This document shows positions 1 through 13,917 of a DNA stretch of 64,000 bases, one piece after another. Positions within the stretch are counted from its first letter, which is position 1. The number at the start of each line of letters is the position of its first letter. The position numbers were made by a program, and so were the translations under genes. The stretch is taken from the NCBI GenBank assembly GCA_040954595.2, contig CM082576.2, forward strand, positions 15,438,001 to 15,502,000, in the 5' to 3' direction. A model generated the notes under the pieces. It saw nothing but the letters and a program-made list of their open reading frames with translations. It was not told where the DNA came from and did no database searches. This DNA comes from Balanoglossus misakiensis (taxonomy: Eukaryota; Hemichordata).

Positions 1-532
1 GCCTACTCTCCGGAAGTTTCATTGCTCAGGGTAGTATTCAGAGGTCCCTTTTGCAGGAGTTCTGTTCAAGTGCTTGCAGGAGGGCATATTTTAATAATTG
101 CTGAATACAGTCATGGAGTGATAAAGTACAAACTCTGTGAATACTGTCGAAGCAGACACAAGAATGTTACAAGACACGTTTCTGTTCACATTCAAAGTGT
201 TAGAATTATGGTAAGCTGAAACAGTTAGAATTACTGTAAACTGAAACAGTTTATTAAGAAAAAATCATCCTCGATTTACGACACCTATTTCTCGGCGGAT
301 AAGAATTAAATATCGATGGCAGATGGTGACTGGGCTTTTTACGTGTCCCTTAAGGCGAAGGTCATTTCTCTTATTTAACGTTAATCATATCATTGTTGTC
401 GATGGGTCCTTGTCATTATTATCTAACATCGACAGCTGAAGTACGCCATTGTCAGGTCGGATGTGACATACGCAGTGCACCATACAATATTTCAGCACCG
501 TGCCCACGTCACTCTCTCCGAGCATAATTTAT

Positions 533-1063
533 TTAGTGTGTCTGACTCCGGGGTACATCATTCCCCGGGGTATGTAAACACCGGGGAAGTGAGCCGTGTT
601 CCTCTGATATCATCACAATTGGAAATATTGATAACCGATGAATGCGTGTCTGAAGAGGTCTTTGTAAGTTGCTGGGGTATAAGATATGAAATGAACGTAA
701 CTTGAGTGAGATGTAGATGAAGTATTGAAAGTTGATCTGGACGCCGATTATGTTTACCATCTTCTGAATGGCCTCCAAATTAGATCGCCCAAATTCGAGC
801 ATTAACGAGTTGGATTTTTGAATTGCACCGCCAAGTAACAAACACTTAATCAGGTCTGGGATTAACACCGTGAATTCAGTTGCTCGGATATCCTGGGGGG
901 AGAAGTCTGCACCGTCAATTTCCAATCGACGCCAACGAAGCAATGAGATAAAGCAGAACAAAACCAAACCGCCTGTATCCGGATCTAATCCACGTATAGA
1001 TCGTGATAAAAATTTCAAAGCTACAGAAGATGCTTCCGAAATTCCCTTAATCGCTGACGACAT
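533..1063 (-). CDS. Unrecognised open reading frame, possible exon
   Basis: A 176-codon open frame with an ATG. I do not recognise the product. The first 120 or so residues have a balanced, protein-like composition with a hydrophobic patch near residues 30-42 and alternating hydrophobic/charged stretches; the last 50 residues look less protein-like, so if real the coding part may stop at a splice donor inside the frame. It lies downstream, in the same direction, of the minus-strand Cys-loop receptor exon at 3193-3484, but has no Cys-loop, TM or ligand-binding motif, so I do not assign it to that gene. It may be a single-exon gene, an exon, or chance. Confidence 0.25.
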   Translation of the reverse strand: MSSAIKGISEASSVALKFLSRSIRGLDPDTGGLVLFCFISLLRWRRLEIDGADFSPQDIRATEFTVLIPDLIKCLLLGGAIQKSNSLMLEFGRSNLEAIQKMVNIIGVQINFQYFIYISLKLRSFHILYPSNLQRPLQTRIHRLSIFPIVMISEEHGSLPRCLHTPGNDVPRSQTH

Positions 1064-1070
1064 CTTTTAA

Positions 1071-3192
1071 CAAAAATGGCATTTGGGAATTCAGTGAAAC
1101 ATTTACAACCAAACCGAGTGTGCTGACGTCTGACCTAAAGAAAGGTCACAAGCGCGATATATCCTACATGTCAGTGTGAACCTTTTGGTAACTACATGTA
1201 ATTATATTGCCTCGCTAAGAGAAGGGCAATTAACATGAGCAAGTATCACTTTGACATTATGTGTTTCCAACAAGGTCTTAGGAGATGTATTATTATTTTT
1301 TCTTGACGATGCCATCAGTGGATTTGTTAAAATGGCACTTAAACAATTACCATTTCAGTCACGTGTACAAGCATGGAATACCGTTCTCCAATTTTTATTC
1401 CAGAAGGATAGATGAGGGAAATTATTACAATACACCCCAAATTGCAACACACAAGTTACAAAATTTTCCTATGTTTGGATTCTCACATGACATTGCTAAC
1501 AAGAGATATTTACGACCCTTTCCGTTGTTAACATTCGAGCTACATACCACATAGTAAGTTACAATTAAATCATCTGACATAAAACACGGTGTCATTTCCT
1601 TAGTACCAAAGCATTAATGAACGGTATACTTGTTTATGTGGATGTTTTGCTAGATGCAAAAACATGCTTCGTACTCTAGGGACGAGGGGACAGTGTGAGG
1701 ACGTTCATTAATCCATCTTGATCTGTCAACGTAAAAAAAAAAACTAAATTCTCTCGAGGAATGCAGTTACAAGCATTTATCAGGACATCCAGAAATTAGA
1801 AGAAAAATGTACCAACGTTAATAGGTAGAACATAAATCAACAGGCTAAAGTGTCGTGAAAACTCATCAATATCATAGCCTCTCTGCTAAAAAGAATTCAA
1901 ATTTCCAAGTTTCTTTAACTCATTATTCTTGCGAGGAATGTCGGCGAATCCAGCCTGTTGACAAATCGTAGTTTCAATGAAAACGGATCTGATTTCTAAA
2001 ACATTGTTTGGCCACGTGCACAAAATACCAACAAGACAATAAAAGTCTAAGAAATTCATCAGTGACGCATTCTAACGTGAAAACCGATACCTCAGTTAAC
2101 TGAGGCTGAATTAAATATGTAATTTAAGCTTGATATCACAGCACTTGAAAAAATGATACAATAAAGATTTGAACAACGCATTCATTGCAATTATGACATC
2201 ATGACAAAAAACTGATATTTTGCTTTAACCTTACCGTACGTTAGGCCAAATAAAAAAAAAATATGTTCTTTTCCGATTACCCGACCTACCCTAATTTTAG
2301 CCCGCCGTCATTACTCTACACTACGTGGCCAAAGATATAAAAATGCAAAGTAAAATAATTTCCGTACTTATACCTACCCTATTTTTGAAAAACATGTAAT
2401 CGGAACAGCACATGATATTTTTTTGGCCTTAAATTACAAGGTATTGTTAAAGGGCCATTTGTTATTGACTCTTTGATTTCTCCTGTTCCCGTATGTACAG
2501 AATAAAAGTCAATTGTTTAGATCTATAAAAATGCTCACGCCAAGAAATATGGGCCTTTAAGCCCATAATATATCTGTTCAGTTCAACCAAACTTTGCATG
2601 ATGGGATTAAAACACGAACATAACGTAAACTGTACGTAGAGTTTGTCATGCGTGAATTTAACATTCGCGTAATCCCAATTGCAATATATTTGCCCTCATG
2701 ATTTCGCTTGATAACAAACCGACAGAAAGATTGATAACGACACATGCTATTGGATGGTAAAACGTGAAATGTCGTGCCATCACCGGTATTTTAATGGATA
2801 AATATGAATTTTCCTCTCAGTGTTTGAGTGATGATGTTTTCATGCAGTACATTTTTTGTTATTTCGCGTTTTTTTTTTAGAAAATGCCTCGCTGTTTGAA
2901 TTCATGAGATGTCCTTATGGCGATGCAACTCGCCATATTCGACTTGAGGGCCCAACTCTTGTTGGGGTTTACCAGGCTTACCTCATAAAATAACGTCGAA
3001 TAAAATAAAATAGTACAATAAAGATTTATTACATTTGGCCTGTCGTTTCACTGTCATGAATTTGAAACCATCTCACACGTGTGTAAAATATCAGTAATAG
3101 TATGTGTGACAAGCAAATGCACATACCGTATATGATGCTATATCAAAATGAAATAAATGTACAAAATGCAATGAGTGAAATGAGCTACCCAC
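1071..3192. other. Non-coding stretch (presumed intron/intergenic)
   Basis: About 2.1 kb of AT-rich sequence. The only structure I see is the TTAGGCC-type MITE at 2241-2431. If the receptor exon at 3193-3484 is spliced leftwards, this is its first intron; I searched for the expected exons (Cys-loop, DPRL-type motif, TM2) on the minus strand and found none. A motif resembling a TTAA-AGGG transposon end near 2447 has no partner nearby. Confidence 0.4.
2241..2431 (+). repeat. TTAGGCC-type MITE, copy 1 (internally deleted)
   Basis: Begins TTAGGCCAAATAAAA and ends with the inverse, ending TTTTTTTGGCCTTAA. The subterminal blocks GATTACCCGACCTACCCTAA (near the start) and ATCGGAACAGCACAT (near the end) are shared with copies at 9143, 55173 and 63424. 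This copy is about 190 bp and lacks the central segment with the 'TTTTTAGAGCT..GTAAACCGGAAGT' block that copy 4 carries. Same orientation as copy 4. No transposase-coding capacity. Confidence 0.7.
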
Positions 3193-3484
3193 CATCAAAA
3201 TTGGGGCGAATTCTCCTGTCATAGCCGGTGAGAAGGTTATCAACGAACTGCGACGTCCAGCTGATATTGCGCTGGACTGCCGGCTGCATGGAAGTTTCGT
3301 TCTCGTGACTGGGAGACCAGGGCGATGATGGTGAAAATCGTTGATGGGATCCCGTGCTGATTACAGGAAATGGCGTCGTGATTCTGTCCACTGGCGAATA
3401 TGGCTGTCCATCTGTGAAGGATCTGTGAATCAAAACCAGAAGAAACGCGTACCTGAGCACAGACATCGCTTGGCGTTCAAACAT
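3193..3484 (-). CDS. Cys-loop ligand-gated ion channel, first coding exon (partial)
   Basis: Encodes 97 residues from an ATG. A hydrophobic segment (about residues 10-20, LRYAFLLVLIH) looks like a signal peptide, followed by a Ser/Pro-rich, potentially N-glycosylated segment (NETS, NISW) and then FVDNLLTGYDRRIRPNF, the family signature at the start of the extracellular ligand-binding domain of pentameric Cys-loop receptors (GABA-A, glycine, glutamate-gated chloride type). The open frame meets a good donor, GATG|GTGGGT, in phase 1; the same position and phase are used in the plus-strand paralogue at 56895-56998. The gene is read leftwards; later exons (Cys-loop, TM1-TM4) were not found in positions 1-3192 and probably lie outside. 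Acts at the plasma membrane as a channel subunit; ligand cannot be told from this exon. Confidence 0.75.
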
Positions 3485-6400
3485 CTCTGCGCGCTAGCCA
3501 GCTGATGTTTTAAAACGAACGTCTAAAAATAGTGGACATGCGCAGAGCAGACAAAGGACCTTCGCTCAAGATAGTAGTGCGTCACGTCTGATTAAAAAAA
3601 AGCTAGTAATTAATTTCGCTTTCACTGGCTCGAATCAGAAATCATTGAAAACCCCAAAATAATCATGCCCTATAAAATGTAGATCTTCTGAGAGGGATTT
3701 CTTGAAGAGCTGACGTAAAGCTCCAAGAAGCGACTTACTTTGACCAACACAGATTGAACCAAAGCGACATCACACAGATGCAGATAAATATTATTTCCCT
3801 TTGGCAATGAATGCTCGTTAGCACGAACGCACCGAGCAAACTTTAATGGTTTCAGCTTGGCAAACAAACATTTCTACCGATTAACTTCTGCATTGTGTTA
3901 ATTTCATTAGACACGACAGACTAATTTCACGACGCAAGAAAGAAGGTCGTCTTGAATTCATTAACTAATGACAATTACAGAATGGCTGAGGATATTTGGC
4001 GCTTAATTACACTGTACCTCGAAGCTAGAGTTATGGTTTATGGACCCGACGAATTTCCCGTCAGTAAATAGTGACCATTACTCACAGGGAATGACAGGAA
4101 GGGCAAGAAGAAGAAGAAAGGATGAGGGGTCTCATCAGATACATGGGATCAAACTTGAGTTTCAGAAATCTATCTTAACTTACAAGGTGACCTTCTAGGA
4201 GAAGGATAATTAATTAGTTTTAGGCGCCAAATATCTTTCAATTAATTTGAGCGAGTATTACTTTGGAGAGTAAGAAATTAAAAAGAATGCAATTTTCCTC
4301 GTTCACTTTGACACTGGGGAGTTTTAGGTGTTTCCCCAAAACAAGGGATAATAGTTATTCATTTAAAAAAAAGCAATAAATGGATTCTGGGAATGTTCAT
4401 ATTATATGGTTACTTTGTGGTAGAGGGTCCAAGTAAAAGGCATTCTGTCATAAGTTGATAGAAATTACTCCAGACAACTGTGGCTTTTTTCAAAATTTCC
4501 ATAATGTACTAAATATGACTCCGAGTTGGGTTTTTAGGATAAAATTAACTCAAAAGACAATCAAGTATGTGCCACATTGTCAATGACGTACTTACATGTG
4601 TACAAAGTATGTCATTGAACAAAGATGTGTATGACTACAGTACAATGTGTATCAAATAACAATAACTCGAGGTTATGCATCTAAATTTAACCCTAAACCC
4701 ACAACAGAAGCAGTATCCATGGCGCGGTCGCTGACAGAATAAGCAAGTGCTGGCTACAAATAATTCGCCCGGTTTATCTCCTTGCCGGCGATGCTGGGGC
4801 TAACCAATCTAGGATGTTCTCTCTTAAAATTAAGAATAACAATCGGGGTCACCGTGCAAAATATTGAATGATAGAGAAAATTTGTCTCTTGAGTTGTCAA
4901 TGCAAAATGGCATTACATTCAGCACTGACTGAATGCATATCTTTTTTTTTACTCTGGTCGAGGCCACTGTTGTTATGCATAATTAATAAAAACAAGTGAC
5001 CAATTAACTTGCAAAACTTTGTCAAGTTCATTCAATAAACTGACCGAATGCAACACTCATGCATTTAATTAATTATATTATATATAAATTATTGTGGAAT
5101 TTCTTTGGTTATATTCCTCTGAGAATAGTCGCGTCGCGAGGAGTTACCGCGCATTTTGTTCATTGCCTCTAAATTGGTAATGCCCTGTGCGGAACTCAGT
5201 CGCCGCAAGACCTCACCCAACTCAATTTTTATCAATTTCCAACACGTGGTAACCTTCACTGTAGTTCAGAGAACACACCTGGGCAACTTGGGACACAAAC
5301 GCCGCATAAACAAAAGTGGTTATCGCTCCCAGGAGGGATGACTGGTGCTGCGGATAGATATAACTGTAACACAACACATTACAAAACAAAGTGTCGTGTA
5401 CGTCACTATAACCACAGATATCTTCCATAAAGTCATCGGATGAATCACCGACAACTTTAGTGTTTCCTTCTGGGATTACGCAGAGACGTAATCTCGTCTT
5501 CAGTGGCAAATTCTCTAAAATGTCACTCACCTAACCTCATATGAATAAACAGTGTGCTTTTAAGACCTACAATGCACAACGTGTAAGCCAAAGTCTTTCA
5601 AGGCTCCTCTGGGATATGTATCGTGCGAAAAGTAAATTTTCATTTCGAAATGGCTTACTTTGCTTTATTGAACTCATAACAAAAGTCCAACACGAACTCA
5701 TTTATTTCCGTACCCTTACCTCAAAAAGGACTTCAAGTATGCATTGTGGTTCGCGGGGATACTATTAAGCATGTATTATCATGATTCTTTCCCATACTAA
5801 GATGTAAACATATTGCGGCCAAATATTATTGAGTTGTTGACACCATACCTACCCAAGTCACCCATGCACGAATTCCAATCGCATAAGAAATACTAGTAGT
5901 CCAGCAGAAAGAAAACGCATGTGGACAATTGGTGGCATCTTGTATTATACAATTAGTCGGCTTTGACACATACTGCATACAGAACAACTAACGACAGTCT
6001 TGATGGCGCATAAGCTGAATTTGGCCAATATAGATAGAGACCATCCGGTACCAACTCGTCAATCGAAATATCGGGAGAGACATATGGATTAGAGATGTGA
6101 CATTCAAACGAATGTAGCACAGAATACTAAATGTCGTGGTTATTAATAAAATGCATTTAATGTGACTAATAAAACACGCATCGACGGTTTACATGAAGAC
6201 TATCCTGTTAATTTTCTGAAATATCACTACAGGGGATGGCAGTATACATGTGGGAAATACCTTTGTATGTGTTGGAATTAGAAATAATATTCAATGCTAT
6301 CATCTAGATAAACTATTTTGCAAACACTTGTATGTGGGTCATTGTGTTTGCTTGTTCCAAATTTGAAATGAAACTAACCCAGCTCTGGCACGTCTACAAT

Positions 6401-9142
6401 ATAACACCTGAGAGATGTACGGGGCCGCTCTCTAAAGTTGTGAATGTGAAAGGTCATATACTGTATGAGCGACAGGTAGATAACCTTCGACGCCGTAATT
6501 ACAAGATACTATACCATCTTGTTGTTTTGCGGCCTTGAGGCAAATATACTGTGTGAGCGCTTAGCCACTCTGGCGACGGCGACGAAATCGGTTTTGCAGC
6601 TAAATAAGTTGATGAAAGCGATTAGGTCCCACAGTAAGACTAAGTAAAACTGACATCCCCGGCAGTTGTGTGTGTAGAACTGTCTGTCAAACTGTCATGT
6701 TTGTACAGACCCCCAAAACGCACAAAGAACATCCTGTCTTGCATTCTGAACACGATACCAGATATTGGAATTCATAGACATAAACAGGCAGAACATGACA
6801 AGTCCACATTTTCCATATCCAAAGTAAAAAATATTTGTCCTCGAAACCTTGCTATTCTTGGTTATATTGAAGTGTACAGAGAATCTTTTTGGACACAAAG
6901 AAAAACTGCAAAAAAGGTATTCATCCATCGATAACTTCCACACATCAATGTAAATTTTGTACTATAACAGTTGTTTAATAGCCTAGATTTTGCGTAAGAG
7001 TTCAATATACACATGTTCGTTCCTCATAAGTGAATACGTGTATGTATTGACTATAGTCTCCTTTCAATGAATTTGGTTAGAATCCCTTAATGGTTTCAGA
7101 TGAACTTCCGTGTCATATAGCCTACCATGTACGATTACTTTACATGAAAAATATCCCAACCTTCTCCATTTTATGCCGACACAACTATTTGAAGGTTAGT
7201 GTAACAGCTGGTCCTGTGCCGCGCCAATTGAAACTGGGCGTTTCTGATGACTATTTTGGTGGTTTACAACATATTGCTCATGGTCAAATTGTACCTATAT
7301 TAGGATACGTAAAGCGTTCCCTTTTCAGCAATGATGAAATCTACACATATGCATATTCGTTCGTAGATTTGTCATCTTTTGCGACGAATGTCCGTGGTTA
7401 TGTTTACCTTCGTCGATTTCTGCAATGCGTGATTTAAAATGTTTACTCCCTATTAATTTGTGATTATCCACCATATTCATTGTTTTACCTTACTGTCAGC
7501 TCGAATGATCGACTAGACAGACTTAAAGCTTCTGGTGCAGTCTTTGTCGTCACTTGCAGTTGACGTCACCAATGTTCCGGTCGGGTTTTAAGAACGGTCG
7601 GGTCAGCTGAAGAGAGTTCAATATACGATGCCAGGCTTATTTGACAACACATCAGATGATACATTTCCTTACAAATTGTAATCAGAACCTGGATCCTGAA
7701 CAAATAGTTACAGCTAATATCATTTTAACGCTTCATTTGTTTTGCTCAAATCCACCTACGAACCTGGCAATAAATTAACCCTTAACTCACGAAGCGACAA
7801 TAAAGATTAAGTCTACAATATCTACATATAGATATTAGTGTTAACACCCGCCAATTTACATAGATATGTATGTCCATTAGATGATAGAGAGATCGGCAGG
7901 CAGACACTGATAAAGATGTGAAGCTCTGTGTAAACCAATTAAGCATGCATCAATTCCCAGACATGAGGCTTAAAGCCGTAATGTAATTTCAGTTACGTAA
8001 TGGTGTCACCACGTTGATGAAAGCAAGTTATAACGCGAAATTAAAATTGATTATTTTTTAAAATTTTCCTGTCTCGGGGCTTGGTAAACGATACCCCGAT
8101 CACGATTTTCAAGTAGAGAAATTTATGAGAGACCTGACATTGCTGACATAAATTTGGAGCATGAAACCCATTTTAATTGCATATTTCAGAATAGTATCGT
8201 TTATACTGTTGATCTATTCTGCTGTCATATTTCAGGAGACTTGCATATGGCGGACTAAGGGATGATTTTAATTGCTTTTCTACTGACAATGTCTCAGTGA
8301 TACGACTCAGTGTAAACGTATACGTTTTACTTCTTTGTCAAAATGCCCAGACGTACTGCCAACAAAATGTGACCATATTGATTGACTTGAAATTTTGGAA
8401 ACATTGCTCGTTCCTGCGTGTTAATGTGCAAAGAGCGCGAGTGTGTCAATCGAGTCCAAATATCGACAATGGCGCTGGCGCTGAACCTTGATGTTTGACG
8501 TCCGTCTGGGGTTGGCGGATTAACCTAAGATCAATTTTAAGAAATGTGACTCTTGCATTCCCCGGCACAAGAGATCTGTTATCTCTACATGCCTGGCAAT
8601 TTTGTGACATAAAGTTATTCGACTCAGCTCGTTAACTTTTTGGCATAATGATAAGAAGCTCTTGTCTTTAATGAGGCATGGTTGACATTACGGGGGTTTC
8701 AGATAAAAAAAAAGTAATTACCAACTTTATTCAAGCAACCGTTCACCCGAGGCTAATGTCGTCTATCCGTTCCTCCGGGCAACAAAAGAAGTCTGTTTCG
8801 CGGTCACAAAGTAGGAAAATACGTATTTCCATAAGCTTTCTGTCTAATATTGGAATTCGCCCATCTCCCGAACAGCAGCTGCTTTGTATTCTTGACTGAA
8901 GCAATGATTATGCAAGGCCTGTCACTGATTACTTTTTGAACCAAATGCGTCTTCGTCACCTTATCTGAGTAAACGCCGCATTTCAATAAACCCTTCTGTT
9001 AGAGTTTAATGTCCCTCTCTAAAGCTATCGTTTACATACACTGAATAGTTACTCGTCTTAAAGCCCCCCCCCCTCCTATTTAGCAGCACAATCACGCGAG
9101 CTGGATTGCGAATAAAAATATTTGGCCTTGCTTTCTGTGTGC
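3485..9142. other. Gene-poor intergenic stretch
   Basis: Long AT-rich region with only short unconvincing open frames (longest 115 codons, 7090-7437, no recognisable motif). It includes the presumed promoter side of the receptor exon ending at 3484 and a GA-rich run (AAGAAGAAGAAAG) near 4109. I see no RNA gene, CpG-rich block or coding exon I can defend. Confidence 0.4.
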
Positions 9143-9464
9143 TAAGGCCAAAAAAAATATATGCTGTTCCGATTACATGGTTTTAAAAAATAAGTTAGGT
9201 AGGTAGGGATTTTTTTTATTTTTGCGATTTTTTTTTATTTCTCTGGCCGCCATAGTGTAGAAAATGACGTCATAGTTCTTGCGTGGTGCGCGCGATGTCG
9301 TCATGTTCTCGTGTATTTCACGCGATTTTCATTTATTTCGTATATTTCATATCGTTATTTTTACTTCCGGGTTTACGAAGCTCTAAAAAGTTTAGGGTCG
9401 GCGGGTTAAAATTAGGGTAGGTCGGGTAATCGGAACAGCACATATTTTTTTTATTTTGGCCTAA
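9143..9464 (-). repeat. TTAGGCC-type MITE, copy 2 (long form)
   Basis: About 320 bp, bounded by TAAGGCCAAAAAAAA and the inverse ending TTTTGGCCTAA. Inside are GTTCCGATTACATGGTTTT near the left, the block TTACGAAGCTCTAAAAAGTT, and TAGGGTAGGTCGGGTAATCG near the right. It is inverted relative to copies 1 and 4. Non-coding; the terminal inverted repeat is about 30 bp and A/T-rich beyond the GGCC. Confidence 0.75.
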
Positions 9465-10797
9465 GCAAAGTACAACATTAGCAACGTTACAAGGACGCCA
9501 ACATGCGTATTTCAAATTGGTGTACTTGCAACGCAAATGTCGTGACTTATTTTGTCTCAACATCAAAGTGCGATTTAAATATCAGGTAAACAACATTAGT
9601 CATGTGCAACTCAATGTAATTGCTATGCGCCGGAATGGTCCTCATCGACGTGAACATGCTAAATAAGTGCCGACAGAAATCACAGCGGACGGCTTACGCT
9701 TGTGTAATCCTTATTTATTGCCAGAAGTAATCGACATGCAATGACAACCTAAGACATTTGGCTTGATCCCAATGCCCTAAAGAGAGATAATGATTAGCGT
9801 TACGAGTGTTTCTGTAAATAGCGTAGTTTCTTGATACAAATAGAAACGAGTCCTTTGACCTTTGTCACACGTCATACAGGTTTCCACAATATGCGAGTGG
9901 CAGAGTCAAATTCATTTGGATAATTTCAACGAATGTAACGTTTTTGTAATTTCCACAAGGTCGACATAGTAGATACCGGATTTGCTAGAAAACCTATGTA
10001 CATAAGTATTCGAGGAAAGGTTTTGATAGTCCCAGAGTTCACTGGCCAAAAAACATGATAGTAAATCGTTGACAAAACGTTTTGAGTTTTATCTTTTTGT
10101 TGTGTTCTTACATCTCAATTGCCACCAGCGTATATATTGAATTAACGTTATGTAAATCCGGTTAGATCTTGGTAAGGTCAGCGTCGTTCACAAAATGTCT
10201 CATTCATGGTTTGTCACGCTAAGGTAACACGCAACTCGAAAATTAAGGTCTTAAAACTTTTCTCATATTTTCTCTTAGATTTGAGAATGAAAATTGGGGT
10301 AACTGTTTGATTCAGAGGGTCAAATATTAAATCCAATACTTGGAATTCAAAAATGGCCGCACATCTGTGCGCTAATTGTAAAGAGAAACATTAAAGAAGT
10401 TATTTTTTGTGAAAAGCAGATGGTGAACAGGCTGTTTTCTGCTCTGTTTTCAGAAATACTCATTCCACACTTTAATATAGTGATGAATTGAAAAGTTTCG
10501 ATTGCTGTCATTTTTCTGAAAATCTGTCCCCAGGTACGTACTATCTCAAAGGATTCGAACGATTGAATTATTTTCAATGTCCAGTTTTTACCATTATTGA
10601 TTATACGCTCACAGACTGACGCGCGCACCTCTTTGCGTTTAAGTGACGGCAACAGACATTAAGCAGAATGAAGAGTTTATGCAATCGCTAATGACAGTTG
10701 CAACAAACGATAGAAAGGAAATGTAAACACTCAAACGTTTGGAGACCATCTGCTGTACTCAGCTACGTGAGTCGTATTACACATGAATTGCAATCTT
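9465..10797. other. Non-coding stretch
   Basis: No gene recognised. The segment 10265-10345 (TTTGAGAATGAAAATTGGGG..., then AAAAATGGCCGCAC) loosely resembles sequence at 4818-4915 and 56520-56640, suggesting a decayed dispersed repeat; I could not define its ends. Confidence 0.3.
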
Positions 10798-10903
10798 AGT
10801 CACCGGCTAGCTGCAATAATTGTAGCCCTCGGGCCTTTATAGTGGCTGCCCGTAGCCACCATAAAGGCTCATGGGCTACAATTATTGCAGCTAAGTCACC
10901 GGC
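10798..10903. mobile_element. 86-bp foldback MITE with 10-bp target duplication
   Basis: Near-perfect palindrome at 10808-10893, from TAGCTGCAATAATTGTAGCC to its inverse GGCTACAATTATTGCAGCTA, flanked on each side by the identical 10-mer AGTCACCGGC (10798-10807 and 10894-10903). Target duplications of 9-10 bp are typical of Mutator-like transposons, so this is best explained as a tiny non-autonomous Mutator-type foldback element; the superfamily assignment is inference. Confidence 0.7.
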
Positions 10904-13900
10904 ATGCGTGCCAAAAATAGGTATGAAATACTTGCAATGGGTGCTATCAAATATGAAAATACTGGCGCCGACCTGAGTGTTGGTTGAACAAGGTAAGGGT
11001 ACGTGTATATCCATAACTCGCCTTATGTAAGGAGCGTCATTTTCTTGGCGGCAGTACACACTTGCTCAGAACTCATATACGTGTTAATACCTGCCTAAAG
11101 TTAAATTAATATCGATATGACCAAAAATATCGTCCGGCTATTTTCTGTCTCATTGCTGTAACTTGCCAAAGTGGCAAACGAAAAAACACGTATCGTGTAT
11201 GATTTGTCGAAGGTTGGGGTTTTGAGTTAATCTAGAATAACAGAAAATATATATATGTAGTAATGGTTAAATTGTTTAACGGAGGTAGGCATTACCGGGA
11301 ACACTGTCATGAGAATAGTTCTGATTGTTTTTTATGTGCAACGTAACCATAACGTGGGAGAAAAATCCCAGGTAACATAACAAAAGTGCCAGAGGCCATA
11401 TTGTATATCAGAGAACAGATCACGGTGAAGAGAAGATGAATGTAGCCTCGTCGTACAACGAGGGGGAAACCCATTCAGCACATCTTCAGACAATAATTAA
11501 ATCAGAAGGTTGTCATATATTTAAGTAGAAAGGTTATGAAGATTTATAGTGGTGAGAAGAGGTTACACGCCATCATAATGATTTGCTCAGGCTGGTTGTT
11601 TCGGTTGACAACATTTAACTCTTTGATTTTTCTGGTCAGCCTCTTCACGAGAATTCAGGGCAGTTGCCGGGCAAAAAAGCTTCCTTATTGAGGTAGATGT
11701 CTTGGTGACGTGGCCGGTGATCCACACTCGACGTGAGAGATTGTTCCGTTCGAGATCCGGGCAATTCATGATAAAGTGCTTTGGTTTTAAAGGATGACGA
11801 TCGTCTTAAGCTCATGTGCCAAACCAGAGCCTCTGAATACAATAATTGTATACTGTCAATACCATGCATAAGGCAGTGTGCTGTCCTAACAACGTACAAG
11901 ATGGCGGCGACCATAGTCTGTGTCGGAGATCGAGAAAAGACAGCAAATTGAGTGCAAAGAAGGGACAAAACTGAAGTCTACATATATCGTGCGCATGAAA
12001 TAGGGAAGGAAACGAAAGCAGTCCACAACAACATCAACAGCAGTAGCATTGGAACGGAACTGGTTGATTCAGTGATATTTCCCACGATTTATGTTTGTTG
12101 GGTCGTTAGCTAAACAATTCACCTCGCTCAGACTTTTAACAGGGCTTGCATACATAGTTACTTTACCGGGCCTCGGTGTACCCGTAAAGGACATGGGAAT
12201 TCAGGCAGCAATGTTTAATTATTGCACCACGGACACAGGAATAATTGTCTGTAACTGTGTGAACTTGCTTGCTTGCATTCTGTGTCAATGTAATAAATCT
12301 TGTGTCACAAAGAACGCTTGAAATGGCCTTAGATCACGTTTAAGTTTTTTTGCTTAATATTGATTAAAGAGATTAAAATTTAACGATGATAGGTTCGCAA
12401 TTTAATTACCTTTAAATGTCTGACATTCCTCTGTATTACACGTTAGTGCCATGTCTTCTTCTGGGGAAATAAAATTTGCACTGACGGCATTCAGATACCT
12501 TCCTCAGTGATTTCCCAACAGGCCTTGCTCAAAAACTCATGTGGAGATGCAATTATAGCTAATTACTGACGACTGTGACAGTAAAAGTTTGATTAGGGCT
12601 ATGCCCAAGAGTAATTACCTGTGATCAAACCGGTAATTATGAAAATGTGCATGTTATTATGAACAAGCCATTCCGCATTGCTGGCTGTAATATCGTTAAT
12701 CTAGTAGTGATTCGACATACATTGTAACAGTATTAAAACAGTTGCAATCATATGGTCTGTGGCGCATAAGATCCAATCATCATCACTGGAATATTTTGAC
12801 TGATGAAATGGAATATTTGTCAATATAGGTTACACTCTTCCAAATACACTGACCCAAAGGATTTGCGTGGTTTATCATTTATGCTTGGTTACCCGTGTGA
12901 CGGAAAGCCTCCTTGCGTAAGCGTATAATGTGTGTATTACACCGTGTCGCAGATGCGCCATGTTCACCGTGTACCGGAAGTGCGGTATTCGAAAATTTCG
13001 TTCCTGAACTAGCACTCTCTGTTTAGTGTTTCGACAACGACATATTAAAGACACGGAAACTACTGAAGTGTCCATCCAAGAAATACTGTTTTACCAACGT
13101 TCACGGGTTGCCAGCAAGTGATATTATACCCTTCACTCAAATACTGCACTTCGGATCACCAGATTCGTAATAGAAGGGTTATACTCTTTCCATGACAACT
13201 ACGCGTGCTTAATCCCTTCGAGGACCCAGTAATAAAGGGGCAAATCATCAGAGATAAGAAGCGCCACACAGACAATTACTGTGAAAATGTAATTATTTGA
13301 TGTATAGCACGCTGTTGAGATAGGCGCAATCATGTTTTTACCTAACAGTGTGACATATAGGTCCAGAGAAAATTAAAAGAAAGATTCAATAAAACTGCAA
13401 AATCTCATGATGCGATAAACTTAAATCTCCATTTCCTTCTTATAAAACAACAATGCAAAGGAACATGCATGCTGAAATTGCAGATAAGGTCTCAAGATAA
13501 AATCAGTAGTTACTAGGTATAAAGCCCTTTATACAAGATGGATGCGATGAAGACACGATGTCGCAATGGACAAGAATGATGCACTTCGAGTGTGTTCAGT
13601 AGGGCCAAGGGGTCAAGCAGTGTCTTGCACACACAATTGAAATCCTCCTGCGTATTCCAATGAGAGTAAAACACCTCCAAATAGATTCTCCAGGTGCTCC
13701 GGGTACTTATACGAGGAACTGATGCGTGCACCCTCTCTGCCGCGAGAACTGCACTCGTGAAACATACATGCTCAAGAGCTGAAATATTAATTGCAGTTCA
13801 GTACTAGTCATCCTCATACCCAACCAAGTTACCTTTATAACAGTGATAATATAGAATGAAGTGGTCAAGTAGCACCAACTCTTGGACACAATGTTCTTCA
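10904..13900. other. Gene-poor stretch
   Basis: About 3 kb with no exon, RNA gene or repeat structure that I can support. Short open frames (up to 107 codons at 11645-11968, minus) lack recognisable motifs, and two overlap each other in different frames on the same strand, as expected by chance. Confidence 0.35.
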
Positions 13901-13917
13901 CTACAAACTAATTTTAT

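Noticed and set aside
7090-7437. 115-codon plus-strand frame
   Set aside because: No recognisable motif, homologue or splice context; length is expected by chance in this much sequence.
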